Assembly (NCBI RefSeq): GCF_002017875.1
Contig: NZ_MUFV01000001.1
Span: 434,001 to 498,000, forward strand
DNA length: 64,000 nt
From: Deinococcus sp. LM3
GTDB lineage: Bacteria > Deinococcota > Deinococci > Deinococcales > Deinococcaceae
Reading direction: 5' to 3'
This document shows, piece by piece, positions 49,122 through 57,695 of the stretch; the first letter of the stretch is position 1, and each line of letters begins with the position of its first letter. The position numbers were made by a program, and so were the translations under genes. The notes beneath the pieces were generated by a model. It did no database searches. It had not been told where the DNA came from and saw nothing but the letters and a program-made list of their open reading frames with translations.

Positions 49122-50199
49122 CGGTCTCGCGGCCCAGCGCGGCGTGCGCTTCGAGCAGCAGGGCCTCAGTCTCATCCCAGCCGACGCAGGCGTCCGTGAC
49201 GCTCAGGCCGGGCACCAGGGTGCTCAGGTCGGCGGGGATGCCCTGTTTGCCGGGGCGGAGGTTGCTCTCGATCATCAGGCCGCGCACGGCGCTCTGTCCG
49301 GCGGCGCGCTGGTGCAGCACGTCGCGCCACACGAGGCTCTGGCGGGTGTGGTCGCTGCCGCTGTTGGCGTGCGAGCAGTCCACCATGACGGCCGGGGTCA
49401 GGCCGGCGGCGGTCATGAGGCTGGCGGCCTCCTTGACGAACTGCGGGGCGTAGTTGGGGCCGCCGCGTCCGCCGCGCAGGATGACGTGCCCGTCGGGGTT
49501 GCCGAGTGTGTGGACGATGCAGGCCTGTCCGTCGTCGTCGACGGTGAAGAAGGCGTGCGGGGCGGCGGCGGCCACGATGGCGTCCACGGCGAGCTTGATG
49601 CCGCCGCCCGTGCCGTTCTTGAAGCCCATCGGGGCGGACACGGCACTGCTCATGACGCGGTGCGTCTGGCTTTCGGTGGTGCGGGCACCCAGGCAGGCCC
49701 AGGCGACGGCATCGAACACGTACTGCGGCGCGAAGGGGTCGAGCAGTTCCGTGGCGACGGGCAGGCCCAGTTCGCTGACCTGCACCATGAGTTTGCGGGT
49801 CAGTTCGAGGCCCTTGTTGATGTCGTTCGTGCCGTTCATGTCCGGGTCGAGCAGGTAGCCGCGCCAGCCGACGGTGGTGCGGGGTTTGTCGACGTACACG
49901 CGCATGTGCACTTCGAGGCGGTCCTTCACGCGTTCACGCAGCGCCGCGAGGCGGTGGGCGTACTCGAGCGCCTGCTCGTGGTCGTGGATCGAGCAGGGGC
50001 CGACCACGACCAGCAGGCGGTCGTCGCGGCCATGCAGGATGTCCTGCGCGGCCTGCCGTCCGGCCAGCACGGTCGCCTCGGCCGGCGCGGTCAGGGGCCA
50101 GCGGGCCTTCAGGGCGCGGGGGGTGATCAGGGGCGTGAAGCCGCTCACGTTGAGGTTCTCGGTGCGGCCAGCTTCGATGATGGGGTCCGGGTGCGTCAT
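49111..50199 (-). CDS. aroG: 3-deoxy-7-phosphoheptulonate (DAHP) synthase, class I
   Basis: The 362-residue enzyme condenses PEP and erythrose-4-phosphate in the first step of aromatic amino acid synthesis. Family motifs: VVVGPCSIHDHEQALEYA near 65, RVYVDKPRTTVGWRGYLLDP near 100, and GFKNGTGGGIKLAVDAI near 193, with HVILRGGRGGPNYA and VDCSHANSGSDH downstream. It is of the AroFGH type, usually feedback-inhibited. A leader peptide and attenuator precede it. GAGGAA lies before ATG 50199. Confidence 0.95.
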   Translation of the reverse strand: MTHPDPIIEAGRTENLNVSGFTPLITPRALKARWPLTAPAEATVLAGRQAAQDILHGRDDRLLVVVGPCSIHDHEQALEYAHRLAALRERVKDRLEVHMRVYVDKPRTTVGWRGYLLDPDMNGTNDINKGLELTRKLMVQVSELGLPVATELLDPFAPQYVFDAVAWACLGARTTESQTHRVMSSAVSAPMGFKNGTGGGIKLAVDAIVAAAAPHAFFTVDDDGQACIVHTLGNPDGHVILRGGRGGPNYAPQFVKEAASLMTAAGLTPAVMVDCSHANSGSDHTRQSLVWRDVLHQRAAGQSAVRGLMIESNLRPGKQGIPADLSTLVPGLSVTDACVGWDETEALLLEAHAALGRETVSG

Positions 50200-50234
50200 G
50201 GGGGGTTCCTCGGGGGTGGAGAGGGAAAGAAAAG

Positions 50235-50263
50235 GCCCGGTGGCCTCTGGGGGCTCACCGGGC
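50235..50263 (-). terminator. Attenuator terminator of the aroG leader
   Basis: On the minus strand GCCCGGTG (50256-50263) pairs with CACCGGGC (50235-50242), followed by CTTTTCTTT. The same GCCCGGTG can pair instead with CACCGGGC in the leader-peptide 3' end (about 50286-50294), giving an antiterminator. Confidence 0.8.
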
Positions 50264-50281
50264 GGCGGGGGTACAGCGCAC

Positions 50282-50332
50282 CTAGGCCCGGTGTGAACCG
50301 AACCAATAAAAGAAGGCGCCGCGACTGGTCAT
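50282..50332 (-). CDS. Aromatic leader peptide of aroG
   Basis: A 16-codon frame encodes MTSRGAFFYWFGSHRA and a TAG stop. Five successive codons specify Phe, Phe, Tyr, Trp, Phe, covering all three aromatic amino acids, 83 bp upstream of DAHP synthase. TACACT (50339-50344) ends 6 nt before the ATG, so the mRNA should be leaderless and the peptide translated from its first base. Ribosome stalling at the aromatic run would free the antiterminator strand. No homologue was searched. Confidence 0.85.
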   Translation of the reverse strand: MTSRGAFFYWFGSHRA

Positions 50333-50455
50333 GAGGGCAGTGTAGGTCCCCTGCGCGCGGGGGGGCGGCGCGGCGGTCTAGGGCAGTGTCAGAAACCTGT
50401 CCAGACCCGGCCCGCAGGAGGCCACCTGACCGGCGGCCGTCTCGCGGGGGTGTTC

Positions 50456-50592
50456 ATACGGACTGCCGTTTGTTTCGCCGACAATCCGGGACTTCACCGC
50501 CCCTGCCGGCTCCACGTCCGGAACCCGCCCCGCTCCCACTCGCTTCGCTCGGATTGAATGGGCTTTGCAGCCCATTCAATCGGAGTCCGTAT
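50456..50592 (+). repeat. MITE-like intergenic repeat, copy D (137 bp)
   Basis: This forward copy has the 13-bp hairpin near its end, and its last base belongs to the TGA stop of the minus-strand gene at 50592. The 110 bp between it and the aroG leader promoter show nothing recognisable. Confidence 0.9.
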
Positions 50593-50912
50593 CAGTCCTG
50601 CGGCGCGGCGATGTTCCGCAGGTTCTCCAGGCGTCCGGCGAGGTCCGAGAGGTTCAGGGCGCGCAGGGCCTTGGCGGCGCGGGTCAGTCCGGCCTCGTCC
50701 ACGCGGCCCTGGTTCCAGCCGGCGATCAGCATGGCGCAGCCCTGCAGGGCGTCGGTGACGGTCTCGCGGTGGAACATGGCGGCCAGGTTGCCGCCCTGGG
50801 CGGGCTGGGTCTGCTGCGCCTGTGCCTGCGCGTCGAGGATCACCTGCATGAACACCGGGTCCAGGCGGGCGCGGTCGTCGGGGGTGATGGGAGTGCCGGC
50901 GTTGCTGGTCAT
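50592..50912 (-). CDS. Small hypothetical helical protein
   Basis: The 106-residue product is soluble and helix-rich, with QAQAQQTQPAQ in the first third and RNIAAPQD at the end. No family is recognised. ATG 50912 follows TACACT (minus strand of 50920-50925) by 7 nt, supporting a real leaderless gene. It diverges from the ATP-grasp operon. Confidence 0.65.
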   Translation of the reverse strand: MTSNAGTPITPDDRARLDPVFMQVILDAQAQAQQTQPAQGGNLAAMFHRETVTDALQGCAMLIAGWNQGRVDEAGLTRAAKALRALNLSDLAGRLENLRNIAAPQD

Positions 50913-51047
50913 GGCTGGCAGTGTAAGTCGGGGCCGGGCCTTCATGGTCCCTTGCCGGTCGGGCCGCTGTCTGCGCCGCGCGCCCGGTGGAGGGGAGCGG
51001 AACCCGTATCTTGTTGCAACGCGCGGCACGTAGGGGGGATGGATGGC

Positions 51048-52715
51048 ATGAAGTACGATCCAGGCACCAGATTCTTCGATGAGATGTTCACCCCGGACGG
51101 GCAGGTCCGGCCGCACTATGAGGGAGTACGCGCGTACCTGGAGCAGCTGGGCGTGCCGGAATTCGAGCGGCGACGGCACCTGCTGGACGCCGCGTTCCGG
51201 AATCAGGGCATCACGTTCACGGTGTACGGGGACGCACAGGGGACCGAGCGGACCTTCCCGTTCGATCCGGTGCCGCGCATCATTCCGGCAGCCGAGTGGG
51301 CGCACGTCGAGGCGGGGCTCACGCAGCGGGTGCGGGCGCTGAACGCCTTCCTGACCGACATCTACAGCGGCGCGCAGATCCTGGCGGACGGGGTCATTCC
51401 GGCCGAGCTGGTATTCACGTCCTCGCACTTCCGGCGCGAGGTGCACGGGGTCACGCCTCCGGGCGGGGTGTTCATTCATGTGGTCGGCACGGACCTGATC
51501 CGCGACGAGCACGGCGAGTACCTGGTGCTGGAAGACAACCTGCGCTCGCCCAGCGGCGTGTCGTACCTGCTGGCCAACCGGCAGGCCATGACCCGCATCT
51601 ACCCCGGCATGTTCGAGGGGCAGGGCGTGCGGCCCGTGCAGCACTACGCGACGGCGCTGCTGGCGAACCTGCAGGCCGTGAGTCCCAAACCGAACGGCAC
51701 GGTGGTCGTCCTGACGCCCGGCATGTACAACAGCGCGTACTTCGAGCATGCGTACCTCGCGCAGCAGATGGGCGTGGAACTCGTGGAGGGCCGCGACCTG
51801 TTCGTGGACGCCGGCCGGGTCTGGATGCGCACCACCGGGGGCCGCCGGCAGGTGGACGTGATCTACCGCCGCATCGACGACGATTTCCTGGATCCGCTGG
51901 CGTTCCGCCGGGACAGTTCGCTGGGCGTGTCGGGCCTGATGGAAGTCTACCGGCAGGGCCGCGTGGCGATCGCGAACGCCGTGGGCACCGGCGTTGCGGA
52001 CGACAAGGCCGTGTACGCGTACGTGCCGGACATGATCCGCTACTACCTGAACGAGACGCCGCTGCTGAACAACGTGCCCACGTACCTGGGCTGGAACGCC
52101 GATCACCTGGAGCACATGCTGGCGAACGCCCCGGAACTGGTGTTCAAGTCGGTGGGCGAGGCGGGCGGGTACGGCATGCTGATCGGTCCGGCCGCCACGC
52201 GTGACGAGACGGCCGCGTACCTGGAACGGGTGCGGGCCAACCCGCGCGAGTTCATCGCGCAGCCGGTCGTAGGCCTGTCGCGCCACCCGACGCTGTACCC
52301 GGACACCGGCACCTTCGAGGGCGCGCACATCGACCTGCGGCCGTACGTGCTGTTCGGGCGGGACGTGACGATCGTGCCGGGCGGCCTGACGCGGGTGGCC
52401 CTGACGCGCGGCAGTCTGGTCGTGAACAGTTCGCAGGGGGGCGGCAGCAAGGACACCTGGGTGCTCGATCATGACGGGCCGGGGCAGGCGCAGGGCATGA
52501 CGCAGCACCTCCACGGTGATCCCGTGCCGGGCGCGGCGCAGGGCGCTGCCCCGGTGCCACAGCCGCCGGGCCAGACACAGGGCCAGTCGCAGGGCCAGAC
52601 GCAGACGCAGGGCCAGGGTCAGACACAGGCGCAGTCGCAGGGCGGCGCGCACTCGTACCAGCAGCAGCTGGAGAAGACGGAACTGGGCACCGGCCAGCCC
52701 GGAGAGGAGAACTGA
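51048..52715 (+). CDS. Circularly permuted ATP-grasp protein (DUF404/DUF407, COG2308)
   Basis: The 555-residue protein has the COG2308 core: YDPGTRFFDEMFTPDG at the start, GTDLIRDEHGEYLVLEDNLRSPSG near 155, VLTPGMYNSAYFEH near 223, and VFKSVGEAGGYGMLIGP near 365. Such proteins are predicted peptide or amide ligases. A Gln/Gly/Thr-rich tail (about 485-530, QTQGQSQGQ-like) is unusual. Start 51048 is spaced properly from AGGGGGG; ATG 51039 is too close. It overlaps the alpha-E gene by 1 bp (TGATG). Confidence 0.88.
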   Translation: MKYDPGTRFFDEMFTPDGQVRPHYEGVRAYLEQLGVPEFERRRHLLDAAFRNQGITFTVYGDAQGTERTFPFDPVPRIIPAAEWAHVEAGLTQRVRALNAFLTDIYSGAQILADGVIPAELVFTSSHFRREVHGVTPPGGVFIHVVGTDLIRDEHGEYLVLEDNLRSPSGVSYLLANRQAMTRIYPGMFEGQGVRPVQHYATALLANLQAVSPKPNGTVVVLTPGMYNSAYFEHAYLAQQMGVELVEGRDLFVDAGRVWMRTTGGRRQVDVIYRRIDDDFLDPLAFRRDSSLGVSGLMEVYRQGRVAIANAVGTGVADDKAVYAYVPDMIRYYLNETPLLNNVPTYLGWNADHLEHMLANAPELVFKSVGEAGGYGMLIGPAATRDETAAYLERVRANPREFIAQPVVGLSRHPTLYPDTGTFEGAHIDLRPYVLFGRDVTIVPGGLTRVALTRGSLVVNSSQGGGSKDTWVLDHDGPGQAQGMTQHLHGDPVPGAAQGAAPVPQPPGQTQGQSQGQTQTQGQGQTQAQSQGGAHSYQQQLEKTELGTGQPGEEN

Positions 52716-53680
52716 TGCTGCTGCTGTCACGACTGGCCGAGAACCTGTACTGGATCGGTCGGTACATGGAACGCGCCGAGAACACCGCGCGGCTGCTGAA
52801 CGTCAACTACTACGCCACGCTGGAATCCGCCGGACGAATCCGCGAACATTGGCGGCCCCTGCTGGAACTCACGGGCGGCGAGGGTCCGGTCATCGAGCGG
52901 TACGGGCGGGTCGACACCCGCAGCGCCACGACGTGGCTGGCCTTCGACCTGGACAACCCCTCGAGTATCGCCAGCAGCCTCGCGCGCGCCCGGCAGAACG
53001 CGCGCGGCCTGCGCGACCGCATTCCCAGCGAGATGTGGGAGGCGCTGAACCGCTCGTACCTGAACCTGTGTTTCGAGACGGGCGGCGTGATGGACCGCGA
53101 CGGCCTGTACGAGTACTGCGTGGCGGCGCGCGAGGCGTCGCAGTTCTTCTTCGGGATCGCGTTCGCGACCCTGCCGCGCGACGAGGGCTGGTCGTTCCTG
53201 CGCTCCGGTCAGATGCTGGAACGCGCCGACAACACCGTGCGGGTGCTGCAGGCACGGCTGGACAGCCCCGACGACCCGGCGGCGGCGGGCGGTCCGGCCG
53301 ACCCGACGTGGCGGGCCCTGCAGGAGCAGCGCTGGGTGAGCGTCCTGAAGGGCGCGAGTGCCTTCGAGGCGTACCGCAAGAGCGTTCACAGCGGCATCGA
53401 TCCGCGCGGCGTGGCGGGGTTCCTGCTGTTCGACGAGTACTTCCCGCGCAGCGTGCGCTACAGCGCCGAGAACCTGCACGACGCCCTGACGCAGATCGAC
53501 CGCTGCCACCCGGACGCGCACCCGGAGATCCTGCGGCTGTCCCGCTGGCTGGTCGCGCGCCTGCAGTACGCCCGGATCGACGACGTGCTGGGAACGCCGG
53601 GACCGACACTGCCGGAGCTGCTGGTCGAGATCAACCGGGTGGGCGGCGCGATCGACGCGGCGTACTTCCAGCAGGAATGA
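52715..53680 (+). CDS. Alpha-E domain protein (DUF403, COG2307)
   Basis: The 321-residue all-helical protein begins MLLLSRLAENLYWIGRYMERAENTARLL, the alpha-E signature, repeated as SGQMLERADNTVRVLQ near 167. Alpha-E proteins occur with COG2308 ATP-grasp and transglutaminase-like proteins and are thought to be part of one amide-forming or peptide-modifying complex; no activity is proven. GAGGAG precedes the ATG, which overlaps the upstream stop. Confidence 0.9.
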   Translation: MLLLSRLAENLYWIGRYMERAENTARLLNVNYYATLESAGRIREHWRPLLELTGGEGPVIERYGRVDTRSATTWLAFDLDNPSSIASSLARARQNARGLRDRIPSEMWEALNRSYLNLCFETGGVMDRDGLYEYCVAAREASQFFFGIAFATLPRDEGWSFLRSGQMLERADNTVRVLQARLDSPDDPAAAGGPADPTWRALQEQRWVSVLKGASAFEAYRKSVHSGIDPRGVAGFLLFDEYFPRSVRYSAENLHDALTQIDRCHPDAHPEILRLSRWLVARLQYARIDDVLGTPGPTLPELLVEINRVGGAIDAAYFQQE

Positions 53681-53687
53681 ACGTGTC

Positions 53688-53845
53688 ATACGGACTCCGA
53701 TTGAGGGGGCTGCAAAGACCCTTCAATCCGAGCGGATGCGACTCGCAGAGCTGCTCCGCAGAGTGGGAGAAAAATGCCCCTCCGGGCGTGGAGCTGACAA
53801 CCCGGAACATCGCCGGGTGGTCAGCGAAACAGACGGAATCCGTAT
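53688..53845 (-). repeat. MITE-like intergenic repeat, copy E (158 bp, long form)
   Basis: This reverse copy has a 22-bp insertion (around GCAGAGCTGCTCCGCAGAG, itself a hairpin) shared with copy F. It separates the alpha-E and transglutaminase genes of what looks like one operon. Confidence 0.88.
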
Positions 53846-53892
53846 CAGCACGCGCCGGCGCAGCAGTACCCGGCGCGAAAGGACAGACTGAC

Positions 53893-53928
53893 GTGACAGG
53901 ACAGGCCCCCGCACAAGGACAGGACTGA
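53893..53928 (+). CDS. Possible 11-codon upstream frame of the transglutaminase gene
   Basis: GTG 53893 opens a frame reading VTGQAPAQGQD whose TGA overlaps the transglutaminase ATG (TGATG). It could aid translational coupling after the repeat separated the gene from its operon. No independent evidence of translation. Confidence 0.25.
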   Translation: MTGQAPAQGQD

Positions 53929-54752
53929 TGCGCTGCGAGATCCGGCACGCCACCGAGTACCGCTACCCCAAGCCCGCCTGGGATTCGTTCAATCAGGTGC
54001 GGCTGCACCCCAGTCAGGAGACCCGGCAGACCGTGCGGTCCTTTCATCTGCACGTCGCGCCGGACGCCGAGGTGACCTCGCACAAGGATTACTTCGGGGC
54101 GATCGTGCATCACGTGCACGTGCACGACCCGCACACGCACCTGCTGATCGAGGCGCAGGCCATCGTGGATACGCACCCGGTGCCGGACCCGGCGGCCGTG
54201 ACGTTCGGGACGCTGGCGGCGCTGAGGGGCCAGCACACCGAGTTCCTGGTGGCCAGTCCGCGCGTGCCCGGCGGCGCGTGGCCGGAACTGTTCGGCGTGG
54301 CCCGCCCGGCCGGCGGGGACGACCTGCCGTCGTTCCTGTCGGACCTGAATTCGCAGCTGTACCGGCAGTTCACGTACGACACGCAGGCCACGACCGTCAG
54401 CACGCCGCTGGCCGAGTTCGCCACGCACCAGCGCGGCGTGTGCCAGGACTTCACTCACGCCATGCTGGGCGTGACGCGGCAGCTGGGCATCCCGGCACGG
54501 TACGTGAGCGGGTACCTGTACAGCGGCGGCGAGATGGTCGGCGCGGAGGCCACGCACGCCTGGGTGGAGTGCTTCATTCCGGGGTACGGCTGGCTGGGCT
54601 TCGATCCCACGAACAACTGCGTGGCACGCGAGAAGCACGTGAAGATCGGGCACGGCCGCGAGTACAGCGACGTGTCCCCGGTGCGCGGCACGTACTACGG
54701 GGGCGGGCAGGGCCGCATGGACGTGGCGGTGCACGTGTACGGCGACCAGTAA
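53928..54752 (+). CDS. Transglutaminase-like cysteine protease/ligase (COG1305)
   Basis: The 274-residue protein has an N-terminal beta domain (MRCEIRHATEYRYPKPAWDSFNQ) and a transglutaminase core with catalytic Cys in RGVCQDFTHAM near 172, His in ATHAWVECF near 206 and Asp in FDPTNNCV near 222. It accompanies COG2308 and alpha-E proteins in many genomes and would cut or form isopeptide or amide bonds. AGGACAGG precedes the ATG. Confidence 0.93.
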   Translation: MRCEIRHATEYRYPKPAWDSFNQVRLHPSQETRQTVRSFHLHVAPDAEVTSHKDYFGAIVHHVHVHDPHTHLLIEAQAIVDTHPVPDPAAVTFGTLAALRGQHTEFLVASPRVPGGAWPELFGVARPAGGDDLPSFLSDLNSQLYRQFTYDTQATTVSTPLAEFATHQRGVCQDFTHAMLGVTRQLGIPARYVSGYLYSGGEMVGAEATHAWVECFIPGYGWLGFDPTNNCVAREKHVKIGHGREYSDVSPVRGTYYGGGQGRMDVAVHVYGDQ

Positions 54753-54907
54753 TACGGACTCGGATTGAATGGCTTTGCAAGCCATTCAATCCGAGCGGAT
54801 GCGACTCGTAGAGCTGCTCCGCAGAGTAGGAGTCAAGCGGGTTCCGGACGTGGAGCTGGCAATCCGGTGAAGCTCCGGATTGTCAGCGAAACAAACGGAA
54901 TTCGTAT
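54752..54907 (-). repeat. MITE-like intergenic repeat, copy F (156 bp, long form)
   Basis: This reverse copy shares its first base with the TAA stop of the transglutaminase gene (TAATACGG) and has the 22-bp insertion of copy E. Confidence 0.9.
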
Positions 54908-54923
54908 AACGGCCGGCAGAAGG

Positions 54924-54960
54924 GGGGCGGGGCCGGTCGTTTCCGAACCGGCCCCGCCCC
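54924..54960 (+). terminator. Strong hairpin between repeat copies F and G
   Basis: GGGGCGGGGCCGGT pairs with ACCGGCCCCGCCCC over 14 bp with a 9-nt loop. It probably ends the ATP-grasp operon. Confidence 0.7.
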
Positions 54961-54966
54961 GTGGTC

Positions 54967-55102
54967 ATACGGACTCCGATTGAATGGGCTGCAAAGACCA
55001 TTCAATCCGAGCGGATGCGAGTGGGAGAGAAACGGGTTCCGGACGTGGAGCTGGCAGATCGGTGGTATTCCGATCTGTCAGCGAAACAGACGGAATCCGT
55101 AT
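54967..55102 (-). repeat. MITE-like intergenic repeat, copy G (136 bp)
   Basis: This reverse short-form copy lies 59 bp from copy F, with a hairpin between them, and 11 bp from the stop of the Yip1 gene. Confidence 0.9.
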
Positions 55103-55112
55103 CACGTGCGGT

Positions 55113-55715
55113 TCAGCCGCCGGTGACGGCGCGGCCCACGGCGAACAGCGTGCCGAAGAACAGGGCGATCAGGCCGGTCACGACCGCCTGCGCGATCCAC
55201 GCCAGAACCAGCGTGACGGCGGCCTGCGTCTGGTCGCGCAGGTTCATGCTGCTCTGCACGGCCAGGAACCCGAAGTACACCAGCACGAGGCTCAGGGCGA
55301 GGCTGATCAGCCACCCCAGGATCGGGATGATGCCGAGGAGGGTCATGACGATGCTGATCGGCACGTAGAACAGCGCGAAGGTGTACGCCACTTCCGGGTA
55401 CGTGCCGGTGCCCTTGAACAGCGTGCGGCCGATCAGGTACACCGCGCCCGTGAACATCAGGAAGCCGACGGGCACGCCGATCAGGCGGCTGAACAGCTGC
55501 CCGAAGAAGGTCACGTCGCTGTGCAGGAACGAGAACACGGCGGCAATCACGGCCGAGACGACGGCGGCCACCATCACGTACGTCAGGGCGCTGCGCAGGC
55601 CGCCGCCGCGCTCGTAGCGTTCGAAGGTGGCGGGGCTGGGCTGCGTGAGGACGGCGGTGCTCTGCGCGAACATGTTCTGCACGGTCGCTTCCGGTCCGGT
55701 GACGGGGTTTCTCAT
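55113..55715 (-). CDS. Yip1-domain membrane protein
   Basis: The 200-residue protein has a cytoplasmic N terminus of about 45 residues and five membrane segments, resembling bacterial Yip1-domain proteins (FERYERGGGLRSALTYVMVAAVVSAV; FYVPISIVMTLLGIIPILGW). Function is unknown. ATG 55715 follows TACTCT by 5 nt. Confidence 0.75.
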   Translation of the reverse strand: MRNPVTGPEATVQNMFAQSTAVLTQPSPATFERYERGGGLRSALTYVMVAAVVSAVIAAVFSFLHSDVTFFGQLFSRLIGVPVGFLMFTGAVYLIGRTLFKGTGTYPEVAYTFALFYVPISIVMTLLGIIPILGWLISLALSLVLVYFGFLAVQSSMNLRDQTQAAVTLVLAWIAQAVVTGLIALFFGTLFAVGRAVTGG

Positions 55716-55818
55716 GCCCCAGAGTACGGGGGGCCGGTCAGGGAAGTTGCGCCCCTCTGACCGTCCGTTCACTTCACCGTGTCTTCATGCACGGCAGTGC
55801 TGCGTCATGCTGGGAGCC

Positions 55819-56649
55819 ATGACACACCCCCCTGCCCCGTCGGCCCTGAATATACGCACCTCGACCGCCCTGATCACCGGGGCCAGCAGCGGCATCGGCG
55901 AGAGCCTCGCACGGCAGCTCGCGGCGCACGGCGCAGACCTGATCCTGGTCGCCCGCACCGAGGACCGCCTGCACGCCCTGGCCGCCGAACTCGGCGCGCG
56001 TTACCGCGTGCAGGTCCACGTCCTGCCCGCCGACCTGAACCTCCCCGGCGCGGGCGCCGAACTGCACGCCGCCGTGCAGGCGCGCGGCCTGAACGTGGAT
56101 ATCCTGGTGAACAACGCCGGGCTGGGGGGTTACGGCGAGTTCAGCACGCAGCCCTCCGACGAGATCGACCGCATGATTGCCGTGAACATCAGCGCCCTGA
56201 CCGGCCTGACCCGCGCGTTCCTGCCGGACATGCTGGCGCGCGGGCGCGGGCGCGTGCTGAACGTCGCCAGTACCGCCGCGTTCCAGCCGGGGCCGTTGAT
56301 GGCCGTGTACTACGCCACCAAGGCGTACGTCCTGAGCTTCAGCGAGGCCATTGCCGAGGAGGTCGCGGGCAGTGGCGTGTCCGTCACGGCGCTGTGCCCC
56401 GGCCCGGTGCAGACCGGCTTCCAGGCGGTCAGTCGCCTGGGCGAGAGCGACCTGCTGAGCGGCCCGGCCCGGCTGGCCATCCTGAGTGCCGACGAGGTCG
56501 CCCGGCTGGGCGTCCGCGGCATGCTCGTCGGGCAGCGGGTCGTCGTGGCGGGCCGCCTGAACCGCGTGCAGACGCTGCTGCCCCGCCTGCTGCCCCGCGC
56601 GGTCGTGACGCGGCTGATCGCGCGCGTGCAGGGCCGCCGCGCCCGCTGA
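55819..56649 (+). CDS. SDR family oxidoreductase (DltE/YqjQ-like)
   Basis: The 276-residue dehydrogenase has LITGASSGIGESLARQLA near 22, NNAG near 97, and the YYATKAYVLSFSEA catalytic segment near 163. ARTEDRL after the second strand suggests NADPH. It belongs to the COG0300 group of uncertain substrate. ATG 55819 follows CATGCT by 7 nt; a 64-codon longer frame overlaps the divergent Yip1 gene and is rejected. Confidence 0.88.
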   Translation: MTHPPAPSALNIRTSTALITGASSGIGESLARQLAAHGADLILVARTEDRLHALAAELGARYRVQVHVLPADLNLPGAGAELHAAVQARGLNVDILVNNAGLGGYGEFSTQPSDEIDRMIAVNISALTGLTRAFLPDMLARGRGRVLNVASTAAFQPGPLMAVYYATKAYVLSFSEAIAEEVAGSGVSVTALCPGPVQTGFQAVSRLGESDLLSGPARLAILSADEVARLGVRGMLVGQRVVVAGRLNRVQTLLPRLLPRAVVTRLIARVQGRRAR

Positions 56650-56698
56650 ACCCGCCCCGGCACCTTTGAGAGGCGCGCGGCATGAGAGAATAGAAACG

Positions 56699-57619
56699 AT
56701 GACGGATTTTTCCTCCACCGGAGAGCAACAGACCCACTCGGGCTTCATTGCCATTATCGGCAAACCCAACGTGGGCAAGAGCACCCTGCTGAACAGCTTC
56801 CTGGGCACCAAGGTCGCCCCCACCAGCCCCCGCCCGCAGACCACCCGCCGGGGCGTGCGCGGCATCCACACCAGCGGTGACCGCCAGATCGTGTTCGTGG
56901 ACACGCCCGGCCTGCACAAGGCCAAGGACGCCCTGGGCAAGTACATGAACCACGAGGTGCACAGCGCCCTGGCCGACGTGGACGCCGTCGTGTGGGTCGT
57001 GGACCTGCGCCACCCGCCCACCGACGAGGACCAGCTGGTCGCCCGGCAGATCCGCGAACTGCCCAAACCCGTGTTCATGGTCGGCAACAAGACCGACGCC
57101 GCCAAGTACCCGGACGAGGCCATGAAACTGTACCGCGCGCTGCTGGAGGGCCGCGATCACGACACCAGCGAGACCATGCTGAGCGCGCAGAACAACCCGG
57201 CCGCCGTGGCGACCCTGCGCGAGCAGCTGCTGGAGGTCCTGCCGGAAAACCCATTCTTCTTCCCGCAGGGCGCCGCCAGCGACCAGACCCGCGAGCAGTG
57301 GGCGGCCGAGATCATCCGCGAGGAGGCCATGAAGAAACTCCGCGACGAACTGCCGTACGCCGTCGCGACCCGCGTGAACTCCTGGACCGAGCGCCAGGAC
57401 GGCCTGCAACGCATCGAGGGTGAGATCGTCGTCGAGAAGAACGCCCACAAGGGCATGGTCATCGGCGCGGGCGGCAAGCAACTGCGTGAGATCGGTCAGG
57501 CCGCCCGCAAGCAGCTGGAAGTGTTCCTGAGCCGCAAGGTGTACCTGGGCCTGGAAGTCATCGTGATCAACAACTGGCGCGAGGACGAGGAAGCCCTGCG
57601 CGAACTCGGGTACGAGTAA
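56699..57619 (+). CDS. era: GTPase Era
   Basis: The 306-residue protein has the Era G domain, G1 GKPNVGKSTLLN near 22, DTPGLHK near 68, NKTD near 130, and a C-terminal KH domain with IVVEKNAHKGMVIGAGGKQLREIG near 245. Era binds the 16S rRNA 3' end in 30S assembly. ATG 56699 replaces an 11-residue longer frame. Confidence 0.96.
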   Translation: MTDFSSTGEQQTHSGFIAIIGKPNVGKSTLLNSFLGTKVAPTSPRPQTTRRGVRGIHTSGDRQIVFVDTPGLHKAKDALGKYMNHEVHSALADVDAVVWVVDLRHPPTDEDQLVARQIRELPKPVFMVGNKTDAAKYPDEAMKLYRALLEGRDHDTSETMLSAQNNPAAVATLREQLLEVLPENPFFFPQGAASDQTREQWAAEIIREEAMKKLRDELPYAVATRVNSWTERQDGLQRIEGEIVVEKNAHKGMVIGAGGKQLREIGQAARKQLEVFLSRKVYLGLEVIVINNWREDEEALRELGYE

Positions 57620-57648
57620 GCAGCCAGGGTTGACAGCGGCACCAGCCA

Positions 57649-57678
57649 GGGCGGAACGCGCTGACCTGCGTTCCGCCC
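57649..57678 (+). terminator. Terminator after era
   Basis: GGGCGGAACGC pairs with GCGTTCCGCCC around GCTGACCT. It lies between convergent operons. Confidence 0.7.
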
Positions 57679-57695
57679 CGCTGCTGTCCTGACGG

